Source: Paracoccaceae bacterium (GTDB taxonomy: Bacteria; Pseudomonadota; Alphaproteobacteria; Rhodobacterales; Rhodobacteraceae). Taken from it: 6,494 bases of DNA. The translations under genes and the position numbers were made by a program. Positions 1-5,192 of the stretch are shown piece after piece; within the stretch, counting starts at the first letter, position 1, and the number at the start of each line of letters is the position of its first letter. Location: the NCBI GenBank assembly GCA_026982255.1, contig JALSHL010000015.1:1-6494 (forward strand). Direction: 5' to 3'. The notes beneath the pieces were generated by a model, which did not search any database, was not told where the DNA came from, and saw only the letters and a program-made list of their open reading frames with translations.

Positions 1-170
1 GTCTTCGTCAAAATGTATCCCTTTGGGCTGTGTCAATGCCTCAAGACGCTGAAGTGCTTCGGGGGTACTGACGTGAAGGCTGGTATATGAGGGGTCCGGC
101 GCGATAAATCAACCCCTTGCGGGATTTGCATGCGGGAAGGGGGTGGTTGTGGCTGGCTGGGAAGTTATTT

Positions 171-190
171 CCACTAAACTAGTTTAGTGG
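171..190. repeat. 20-bp palindrome, copy 1 (perfect dyad)
   Basis: The sequence CCACTAAACTAGTTTAGTGG is a perfect inverted repeat centred at 180.5. It belongs to a four-member family in this window with consensus CCACTAAACCGGTTTAGTGG. This copy has TA instead of CG at the centre, and the change is symmetric, so the dyad is preserved. Even-length palindromes with an AAACCGGTTT-like core resemble operators of LacI-family regulators, but the regulator is not in the window and that assignment is inference. Confidence 0.8.
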
Positions 191-209
191 ATATGTTAAA
201 TCGCGGCAA

Positions 210-223
210 CTTATTGAAATAAG
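210..223. promoter_or_regulatory. Small AT-rich palindrome next to a TATAAT hexamer
   Basis: CTTATT and AATAAG form 6-bp inverted arms around the dinucleotide GA. The plus-strand hexamer TATAAT follows at 226-231. The nearest TTGAAA (214-219) is only six bases from TATAAT, too close to act as its -35 box. This could be a promoter and regulator site lying between the two larger palindromes, but direction and target are not resolved. Confidence 0.3.
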
Positions 224-270
224 GTTATAATATTTCCGCAAGGGACGAGAAGTTCCACGCCACGACACAT

Positions 271-290
271 CCACTAAACCGGTTTAGTAG
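271..290. repeat. 20-bp palindrome, copy 2
   Basis: CCACTAAACCGGTTTAGTAG matches the family consensus CCACTAAACCGGTTTAGTGG at 19 of 20 positions, and its central 16 bp (ACTAAACCGGTTTAGT) form a perfect dyad. Its centre (280.5) lies exactly 100 bp from the centre of copy 1. It ends 14 bp beyond the stop codon of the Rieske gene. Confidence 0.8.
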
Positions 291-303
291 AGATACCAGT
301 GCA

Positions 304-648
304 CTATGCCACCAGCAGCCGCTTTCCCTCGCGACGCAGCGGAATGGCGACAAGGGCGCAGCCAAGGCCGAAGCCATCCACCCCCTCGCCGGTTTGTGCA
401 TCGAAGGCCGCGTTGTGGTTGGTGCAGAGCAACCGCCCGTCCGCCCCGATCACCTGATCGCCGCGGTGGTCGAGCGGCAAAAACTGGTGCGGGCAGGCGT
501 TGACATAGGCGCGCGGGCCGTTTGCGCTATCCAGCACCAGATAGGCGAAACCGCCGAGGCATGCGCTGTGCAGGCCGTCGGCGATGTCGTCGATTTCGCA
601 CAGGACAGTGCCGCTGGCCGGCGCCTCCGGAAAATCGGTGTAGTGCAT
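304..648 (-). CDS. Small Rieske [2Fe-2S] protein, coupled to HPPD
   Basis: This is a 114-residue soluble protein of the Rieske type. The cluster-binding motifs are clear: CPH (C52, H54) and CTNH (C75, H78), separated by 20 residues, giving two Cys and two His for one [2Fe-2S] cluster. No signal peptide or membrane segment is visible and no catalytic oxygenase domain is attached, so it is probably a small electron-transfer or redox-associated protein in the cytoplasm. Its ATG overlaps the TGA of the upstream dioxygenase by one base (TGATG, 646-650). There is no clear Shine-Dalgarno sequence before it, which points to translational coupling and supports this start. Its electron donor and acceptor are unknown. 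A role beside HPPD in aromatic catabolism is inferred from position only. The family assignment is strong, the function open. Confidence 0.88.
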   Translation of the reverse strand: MHYTDFPEAPASGTVLCEIDDIADGLHSACLGGFAYLVLDSANGPRAYVNACPHQFLPLDHRGDQVIGADGRLLCTNHNAAFDAQTGEGVDGFGLGCALVAIPLRREGKRLLVA

Positions 649-1754
649 CAGGCGTCTTCGGAGATCACGCCGCGCTCGATCTGGTCGCGCTCGATGCTTT
701 CGAACAGGGCCTTGAAGTTGCCCTCGCCGAAACCGTCGTCGCCCTTGCGCTGGATGAATTCGAAAAAGATCGGACCGACCACGGTTTTCGAGAACACCTG
801 CAACAGGATACGGGTCTCGCCGCCGTCCACCACGCCCTCGCCGTCGATCAGGATGCCGTTTTTCTTCATGCGTTCGACCGGCTCGGTATGGCCGGGCACG
901 CGCTTGTGGCTCATGGTGTAATACATGTCGGGCGGGGCGGGCATGAATTCCATGCCCTTGGCGGCAATCGCGTCGGTGGAGGCATAGATATCCTCGGTCG
1001 CCACGGCGATATGCTGGATGCCTTCGCCGTTGTATTGTTTCAGGTATTCCTCGATCTGGCTGTTTTCGTCGGCGCTTTCGTTGATCGGGATACGGATACG
1101 ACCGCAGGGCGAGGTCAGGGCGCGGGAATACAGGCCGGTCATCTTGCCCTTGATGTCGAAAAACCGGATCTGGCTGAAGCCGAAAATATCGCAATAGAAG
1201 TTATACCACTTGTCCATATTGCCGCGTTTGACGTTGTGGGTCAGGTGGTCGAGATAGTAAAATCCGTCGCCCGCCGGTTTCGGGTCCACGTCGCCCAGCC
1301 AGTCGAATTCCGCGCTGTAGGCCGAGCCGCGCTCGCCCCATTGATCGACGAAATAGAGCAGGCTGCCGCCGATCCCCGTGATCGCGGGCACGTCCAGCGA
1401 TTTGTCGTCGCCCTCGTAGGGGGTGGCGCCCTTGGCTACCGCCATGTCGAAGGCTTGTTGCGCATCGGCCACCCGCCATGCCATTGAAGGGGCACAGGGG
1501 CCGTGTTCCGCAACAAAACGCTGTCCGAAGCTGCCTTTCTCGGCGTTCAGCAGATAGTTGATGTCGCCTTGACGCCAGACGGTGATGTTTTTCGTCTTGT
1601 GTTTCGCAACGGGGGCGAAGCCCATTTGCGTGAACAGGGTTTCCAGCTCGGCCGGATTTTCATGCGCGAACTCGACGAATTCCATGCCGTTGGTGCCGGC
1701 GGGGTTTTCGTCGGTGATTTCGGAAAACGGAGCGGAATGTGGAAACGGACCCAT
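648..1754 (-). CDS. hpd: 4-hydroxyphenylpyruvate dioxygenase
   Basis: This enzyme converts 4-hydroxyphenylpyruvate to homogentisate with O2, an Fe(II)-dependent step of tyrosine and phenylalanine breakdown in the cytoplasm. The 368-residue product has normal family length. The C-terminal catalytic vicinal-oxygen-chelate domain keeps the expected iron ligands: H170 in LDHLTHNV, H248 in GIQHIAV and E332 in FFEFIQRKG. It is followed by the typical GFGEGNFKALFESIE segment. The start at 1754 is chosen because AAAGGGGA precedes it at proper spacing. The frame stays open to 1955, but that extension would run into the divergent regulator. It heads a two-gene unit with the Rieske gene (1-base overlap). 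The divergent Lrp-type gene is the likely regulator. Homogentisate dioxygenase and the later pathway genes are not in the window. Confidence 0.96.
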   Translation of the reverse strand: MGPFPHSAPFSEITDENPAGTNGMEFVEFAHENPAELETLFTQMGFAPVAKHKTKNITVWRQGDINYLLNAEKGSFGQRFVAEHGPCAPSMAWRVADAQQAFDMAVAKGATPYEGDDKSLDVPAITGIGGSLLYFVDQWGERGSAYSAEFDWLGDVDPKPAGDGFYYLDHLTHNVKRGNMDKWYNFYCDIFGFSQIRFFDIKGKMTGLYSRALTSPCGRIRIPINESADENSQIEEYLKQYNGEGIQHIAVATEDIYASTDAIAAKGMEFMPAPPDMYYTMSHKRVPGHTEPVERMKKNGILIDGEGVVDGGETRILLQVFSKTVVGPIFFEFIQRKGDDGFGEGNFKALFESIERDQIERGVISEDA

Positions 1755-1908
1755 GCGGATTTCCCCTTTTGTTTGAAGTCTTTGATGTCTTGTATCCGCA
1801 CGGGGATGCAGGAGGGGCGCGAATTTCGGTGGAAAATGAGTAATTTGTGCAGACATTCGCCGAAATTTAGCGTATTCATGCGAAAACCCCGCATGACCGG
1901 AGGCCGAA
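1755..1908. promoter_or_regulatory. Divergent control region between hpd and the Lrp-type gene
   Basis: This 154-bp gap separates the divergent starts and should hold both promoters. The middle is AT-richer than the genes. It contains 8-bp inverted arms, AATTTCGG (1822-1829) and CCGAAATT (1860-1867), about 38 bp apart centre to centre. Further A/T tracts lie between them (AAAAT at 1833-1837, AATTT at 1842-1846). Spaced AT-rich half sites of this kind suit an Lrp/AsnC oligomer, so I propose this as the regulator's binding region. I see no convincing -35/-10 pair for either direction. The Shine-Dalgarno GGAGG (1899-1903) belongs to the regulator gene. Confidence 0.45.
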
Positions 1909-2370
1909 ATGCCCGACGAAACCGATTCCCGCCTGTTGCGCGCCGTGCAACGCAATGCCCACCTGACAACGCAGGATCTGGGCGAGATGCTGGCCCTGTC
2001 GCCATCGCAGGCCGGACGGCGGCGGCAGTTTCTGGAAAACGGGGGCTATATCACCGGCTATCGCGCCTCGGTCGATCCCGAGAAACTGGGGCTGACGGTA
2101 GAGGCGTTTATACAGGTTTCCATGGACGGCCACACCCGCGCCAATGCGCAAAGCTTTCTGGCGCTGGTGGAGATGGCCGAAGAGGTCGTGGCCGCATGGA
2201 CCCTGACCGGCGAGGCGGATTACATGTTGCGGGTGTTCTGCCGCGACCTGAAGGCGCTGAACCGGCTGGTGCATGAAACCCTGTTGCCGCATCCCTCGGT
2301 AGCGCGGGTGCAGAGCCAGGTGGTCATGGACCGCATCAAGGCCGACTCGCCCCTGCCGGTGGCGTTTTAG
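1909..2370 (+). CDS. Lrp/AsnC family transcriptional regulator
   Basis: This is a 153-residue regulator of the Lrp/AsnC (feast/famine) class. The N-terminal winged helix-turn-helix covers about residues 4-60, with the recognition part around LSPSQAGRRRQFLENGGYI. The C-terminal ligand-sensing RAM domain spans about 64-145 and contains the characteristic GEADYMLRVF segment (101-110). A strong GGAGG (1899-1903) five bases before the ATG fixes the start. It is divergent from hpd, an arrangement typical of local Lrp-type regulators that sense an amino acid or its derivative. Control of the hpd-Rieske pair by tyrosine or a pathway intermediate is inferred. Its 3' end overlaps the convergent gene at 2336-2833 by 35 bp. 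Confidence 0.93.
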   Translation: MPDETDSRLLRAVQRNAHLTTQDLGEMLALSPSQAGRRRQFLENGGYITGYRASVDPEKLGLTVEAFIQVSMDGHTRANAQSFLALVEMAEEVVAAWTLTGEADYMLRVFCRDLKALNRLVHETLLPHPSVARVQSQVVMDRIKADSPLPVAF

Positions 2371-2833
2371 CGGGCCGTCCCATCAGGTTGCGGATGAATT
2401 TGCGCCGGTCCTGTGGGGGCATGGTCTCGATCTGTTTCAGGATCTCCGCATGTCCGGCAGCCAGTATCCCGTCGAGCAGCAGGCGCTGGTCGGCGAAAAC
2501 GGCCTCGACCGCGGCGATGTCGAACGGCTCGGCGCGCAGGGCATCGACCAGTCGGTCGCGCAGGCGCGCGATTTCCTGCCGGTCCGGTTGCAGTGCGGTG
2601 CGGTTGTCGCGCAGGGCCTGACGCAGCTGGCGCTGGTATTTCACCGGCAGGGCGCGGGCAATGATGGCGATGCCTTCGGGCGTGGCGGTCACTGTGCGCG
2701 CAGGCGGGGTGGCGCGCAGGGCGACACCGGCGAACACGCCGGCAATGCCGATATTGACCGCCAGCGAAAGCACCAGCAGGATTTTCATCCAGCGCGGGCA
2801 GGGTTTTGCAGTCACGGTCGTCTGGTCACTCAT
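2336..2833 (-). CDS. Membrane-anchored periplasmic Spy/CnrX-like protein
   Basis: This 165-residue protein has a short cytoplasmic start, one membrane segment at about 16-38 and a charged helical periplasmic part. The layout and the repeated Arg/Gln/Leu-rich helices (about 62-150, ending in MPPQDRRKFIRNLM) match the heavy-metal-sensor/Metal_resist group related to CnrX, ZraP and Spy. Few metal ligands are visible in the periplasmic part (H128 and some Met, no His pair or Cys). Metal binding is therefore not shown, and a chaperone-like or stress-sensing role is equally possible. It starts only 3 nt after the stop of the anti-sigma-like gene, with GGAAGGG before the ATG, so it is co-translated as the third gene of the sigma operon. 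Its last 35 bp overlap the Lrp-type gene on the opposite strand. Confidence 0.8.
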   Translation of the reverse strand: MSDQTTVTAKPCPRWMKILLVLSLAVNIGIAGVFAGVALRATPPARTVTATPEGIAIIARALPVKYQRQLRQALRDNRTALQPDRQEIARLRDRLVDALRAEPFDIAAVEAVFADQRLLLDGILAAGHAEILKQIETMPPQDRRKFIRNLMGRPAKTPPAGASRP

Positions 2834-2836
2834 GGT

Positions 2837-3226
2837 TTACCCTTCCGAAAGGAATGCGCTGATAGAATCGGTGTAGCCGAAGCTGTAGTCGTCCAGCGGA
2901 TCATCCCCGATAGCCGAAACGATTGTGCCCATGCCGGGCAGGGATTCAAGCGTATCCGTGCTGCCATAGCCGATGCCGATGCCCAGAACCGCACAGGCCG
3001 CCAGCGTCGCCGCTGCCGGAAGGCCGCCGATCGGGGCCAGCAGGCGGCGCAGCCAGCTGTCGCGCTGCGGCGGTGCCGCGGGCGCAGGCATCCGGCGCGC
3101 CGCGCTGATGTCGGCGGCATCGCCGAGGATATTCTCCATCAGGCGCATGGACAGTTCCGGTTCGCCCTTGCGGGCCTCGTCGAAGAAACCGTCCAGATCG
3201 ACGGGGGACTCATGTTTTCCGGTCAT
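2837..3226 (-). CDS. Single-pass membrane protein, probable anti-sigma factor
   Basis: This 129-residue protein has a soluble N-terminal part with helix-forming acidic and basic stretches (about 8-45), a Pro/Ala linker, one membrane segment at about 67-88 and an acidic C-terminal tail of about 40 residues. With the N terminus inside, the tail would lie in the periplasm. No zinc anti-sigma motif (HxxxCxxC) is present; the only Cys (C78) lies in the membrane segment. The anti-sigma role is inferred from position: it sits 12 nt downstream of the ECF sigma gene with an ideal AAGGAGGAG ribosome site, and is followed at 3 nt by the periplasmic sensor-like gene, the order expected for a sigma / membrane anti-sigma / periplasmic sensor set. 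I do not recognise a named family from sequence alone. Confidence 0.72.
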   Translation of the reverse strand: MTGKHESPVDLDGFFDEARKGEPELSMRLMENILGDAADISAARRMPAPAAPPQRDSWLRRLLAPIGGLPAAATLAACAVLGIGIGYGSTDTLESLPGMGTIVSAIGDDPLDDYSFGYTDSISAFLSEG

Positions 3227-3238
3227 GGTCTCCTCCTT

Positions 3239-3823
3239 TCATTCCTGTGCCAGCCCGAGGGCCGGGCGGTGTTTCTGTAAATCCTTCGCCAGCGCGCGGC
3301 GGCCGCGCGACAGCAGGCTTTCGACTGCCTCGACGCTGGTTTCCAGCACCTCGGCGATCTCGGGGTTCGACAGCTCCTGAAAATGGCGGAGTGTCAGGGC
3401 CAGACGTTGCCGTTCCGGCAGGCGGCCCATGGCGATATTCAGGGCCTTGCCGCGATCCGCCTGTATCATCTGTTCCTCGGCGCCGGGGCTGTCATCGGCC
3501 ACCTCGGGCGCCTGATCCAGCCCGACGCCGCGTTTCCTGCGCAGCCGGTCGGTGCAAAGGTTGCTGGCAACGCGGTAGAGCCATGTGGAGACCCTGGCCT
3601 CTCCGGCACGCCAGTCGGGCGCGATTTTCCACAGGCGCAGCATGGCTTCTTGTGTCACATCCTCGGCTTCGGTCCGGTCCTTCAGCATCCGCGTGGCAAG
3701 CCCGAGAACACGCGGGGCATGGCGCAGCATCAGCGCACGGGCCGAGGCCTGGTCGCCCTCGGCATAAAGCGCAAGAAGCGCCTCGTCCGTAGTTTCGGTC
3801 ATTGCGTCGAAGGCCATGCTCAT
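3239..3823 (-). CDS. ECF-type RNA polymerase sigma factor
   Basis: This is a 194-residue group 4 (ECF) sigma factor. Region 2 spans about 27-97 and contains the core-binding AEDVTQEAMLRLW (53-65) and STWLYRVASNLCTDRLRR (79-96). Region 4 spans about 124-180 and contains LPERQRLALTLRHFQELSNPEIAEVL, which binds the -35 element. No extra C-terminal domain is present. Starts at 3823 (MSMAFDA) and 3817 (MAFDA) are both possible. Neither has a strong Shine-Dalgarno, and GGATGAG before 3817 is the better of the two. A start further upstream (frame open to 3928) would run through the terminator hairpin and is unlikely. It heads the operon with the anti-sigma-like and periplasmic sensor-like genes. The targets are unknown; the adjacent EF-hand gene is an obvious candidate. 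Confidence 0.94.
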   Translation of the reverse strand: MSMAFDAMTETTDEALLALYAEGDQASARALMLRHAPRVLGLATRMLKDRTEAEDVTQEAMLRLWKIAPDWRAGEARVSTWLYRVASNLCTDRLRRKRGVGLDQAPEVADDSPGAEEQMIQADRGKALNIAMGRLPERQRLALTLRHFQELSNPEIAEVLETSVEAVESLLSRGRRALAKDLQKHRPALGLAQE

Positions 3824-3848
3824 CCGTCGAATATAGGTCCCTTGCGGG

Positions 3849-3881
3849 AAAAAGGACAGGCCGCAGCGACGCGGCCTGTCC
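3849..3881 (-). terminator. Intrinsic terminator of the EF-hand gene
   Basis: Arms GGACAGGCCGC (3854-3864) and GCGGCCTGTCC (3871-3881) pair perfectly over 11 bp around a 6-nt loop. Read on the minus strand the stem is followed by five T (3853-3849). It begins 7 bp after the TAG of the EF-hand gene and ends only 25 bp before the ATG of the sigma gene. It should largely separate the two transcripts, though read-through or regulated attenuation is possible. Confidence 0.9.
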
Positions 3882-3888
3882 GCCGCCC

Positions 3889-4542
3889 CTAGTTGTTGTC
3901 GCGCCGCGACGCGATGGCGGCATCCCATTCGGCGCGGGTGATTTCGCCGTTGCTGTCGGTGTCCATGCGGGCAAAGATTTTGCCGGCGTTTCGGGGTGTG
4001 GCCTCGGTCGGCGAGAGCTTGCCGTCACCGTCGGTATCGGCGCGCTCTATCAGCATGGCGATGCGCTCCTCCGGCGATTTGCGCGGGCCGCGTTCCCCGG
4101 CGCGTTTCACCAGACCGGCCTTCAATTCATCGGCGTCGATGAACCCGTCGCCATTGCTGTCCGCAGAGTCGAAGTTGCGGGCCAGCGGTCCCTTGGCCTC
4201 GTCACCGGAAATCCGTCCGTCTCCGTCAGTGTCGGAACGGGTGATGATTTTGGCGGCTATTGCCGTGGGGTCCGCATCGCCGCGCGGACCTTTGGCCAAA
4301 CGGCCCTTGGCGGCCTGAAGCAGTTCGGTTGTATCGAGGAAACCGTCGCCGTTCAGGTCGTTTTCGGTAAATTTGGCCGCCTGTTTCGCATCCAGTTCGG
4401 CCTGCGTGATCACGCTGTCGCCATTGGTATCGAGATCCTCGAACGTCGGCATGTCGGCGCGATGCGGCGCGGCGGCAACGCTGCCGGCGGCTCCCAGACC
4501 TGCAAGAGTGATAACGAGGGCGGTTGTGGCTGTCTTTTTCAT
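3889..4542 (-). CDS. Exported protein with six EF-hand calcium-binding loops
   Basis: This 217-residue protein has a signal peptide (MKKTATTALVITLAGLGAAG, cleavage likely after SVAAA near residue 25), so it is periplasmic or secreted. Six 12-residue EF-hand loops start at D38, D62, D104, D128, D169 and D194. All have Asp/Asn at loop positions 1, 3 and 5 and Glu at position 12, so all look able to bind Ca2+. They form three pairs with 24-25 residues within a pair and about 41-42 between pairs, which suggests duplication of a two-loop unit. The start at 4542 has AGGAG just upstream and begins the signal peptide. An in-frame ATG at 4590 lacks these. Calcium binding is well supported. The role, whether buffer, sensor or adhesion, is unknown. 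It lies directly upstream of the ECF operon on the same strand. Confidence 0.9.
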   Translation of the reverse strand: MKKTATTALVITLAGLGAAGSVAAAPHRADMPTFEDLDTNGDSVITQAELDAKQAAKFTENDLNGDGFLDTTELLQAAKGRLAKGPRGDADPTAIAAKIITRSDTDGDGRISGDEAKGPLARNFDSADSNGDGFIDADELKAGLVKRAGERGPRKSPEERIAMLIERADTDGDGKLSPTEATPRNAGKIFARMDTDSNGEITRAEWDAAIASRRDNN

Positions 4543-4707
4543 TTTCTGCTCCTGTCTTGTTGCCCGAGGCACGCTTCCGCCTGCCTTCACATGATGAAAC
4601 GGGACAGCGGGCGGATTCCGTCGCAGTATTTTCCGGCTTTCGCGACATCCCGCCGCAAGACAGCTTGTCCCACTGTTTATGCGCGGATCACTTGATAGAA
4701 ATGCGGG
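4543..4707. promoter_or_regulatory. Divergent intergenic region, EF-hand gene / DUF983 gene
   Basis: This 165-bp gap must carry the promoters of two divergent genes. The minus-strand Shine-Dalgarno AGGAG lies about 7 bases before the EF-hand ATG. In the plus direction a TTGTCC (4665-4670) could be a -35 box, but no good -10 follows at normal spacing. No clear ECF-type GGAAC/CGT pair was found by eye for the EF-hand gene. Confidence 0.35.
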
Positions 4708-5127
4708 ATGGAAGACAGAAACCCCACTCTGGACACACTACCGGTGCGTCCGCTCCGTCCCGCTTTGCTGCGCGGCTGGAAGCGCAGGTGCCCGAATTGC
4801 GGCAGCGGACCGTTGCTCAGCGGCTATCTGACCGTGCGCGATACCTGTCCGGTGTGCGGCGAGGAGCTGTATCACCAGCGCGCCGACGACGGGCCGGCCT
4901 GGGCGACAATTCTGGTCACCGGACATTTGCTGGCACCGCTGATGCTGATCGTGTTCGAGGTATTCCGCCCCGAGGGCTGGATGATGGCGCTCGGCTTTTC
5001 CATCGTGTTCCTGCTGCTGGCGCTGTTTTTGTTGCCGCGACTGAAGGGGATGTTTGTTGCGGTCCAGTGGGCCAAGCGGATGTATGGCTTTGGTGGCGAG
5101 GATATCAGCCATACCAACGGCACCTGA
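4708..5127 (+). CDS. DUF983 family zinc-ribbon membrane protein
   Basis: This 139-residue protein has a zinc-ribbon-like N-terminal part with two CxxC pairs (C28/C31 in CPNCG, C47/C50 in CPVCG). The RADDGPAW segment typical of DUF983 follows (58-65), then two membrane helices at about 66-85 and 91-110 and a short basic tail. The function of the family is not known to me. The start at 4708 is the only ATG in frame before the conserved part; the ATG at 4701 is in another frame. It is the first of three plus-strand genes (DUF983, Nudix, rpmG), an order I associate with Rhodobacterales. The next gene starts 65 bp downstream, so the two are probably co-transcribed. Confidence 0.9.
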   Translation: MEDRNPTLDTLPVRPLRPALLRGWKRRCPNCGSGPLLSGYLTVRDTCPVCGEELYHQRADDGPAWATILVTGHLLAPLMLIVFEVFRPEGWMMALGFSIVFLLLALFLLPRLKGMFVAVQWAKRMYGFGGEDISHTNGT

Positions 5128-5192
5128 CGTTACGCTGGACACGGCGGGGAACGCTTGGGATATTGCACTTCGGTTAACGAAGGGTTTCCAGC

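Larger units (their letters stand above)
1..303. other. Left-edge region without a confident gene
   Basis: No convincing gene lies here. Two short reading frames run to the left edge. On the minus strand, 36 codons are open from 108 to 1 after a TGA at 109-111, but no good start codon is visible. On the plus strand, 29 codons run from 1 to a TGA at 88-90. Either could be the end of a neighbouring gene, and the sequence does not decide between them. From about 160 to 300 the DNA is clearly more AT-rich and carries two copies of a 20-bp palindrome (171-190 and 271-290). Between them are a smaller palindrome (210-223) and a TATAAT hexamer (226-231). The Rieske gene ends at 304 and points into this region, so any promoter here would serve a gene to the left or an unseen small RNA. 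Confidence 0.5.

Noticed and set aside
1..108. Minus-strand open stretch of 36 codons at the left edge as a partial gene
   Set aside because: No start codon with a ribosome site is visible after the stop at 109-111, and the plus strand also has an open stretch to 90, so neither is supported as a gene.
522..1487. Plus-strand open frame of 321 codons across the hpd gene
   Set aside because: It is antisense to well-supported hpd and Rieske genes, with composition expected of a shadow frame in GC-rich DNA and no recognisable domain.
648..1955. Longer HPPD reading frame starting at 1955
   Set aside because: The extra N-terminal part lacks a ribosome site, resembles no HPPD start and overlaps the divergent regulator. 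The start at 1754 has a good Shine-Dalgarno and gives family length.
2450..3280. Plus-strand open frame of 276 codons across the sensor and anti-sigma genes
   Set aside because: It is antisense to the tightly packed sigma operon. The minus-strand genes have ribosome sites, membrane segments and operon spacing, while this frame shows no domain.
113..3848. CCGCAAGGG word in three gaps (about 113-122, 236-244 and 3840-3848)
   Set aside because: It is short, varies in orientation and position relative to genes, and shows no extended similarity. I could not separate it from chance.
4543..4707. ECF-type promoter for the EF-hand gene
   Set aside because: GGAA-containing words occur on the minus strand, but no convincing -35/-10 pair at 16-17 bp spacing is shared with the sigma operon.
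5168..5182. CTTCG-GTTAA-CGAAG hairpin before the Nudix gene as a terminator
   Set aside because: The stem is only 5 bp and has no following T run. It partly overlaps the ribosome site and is at most a weak translational element.
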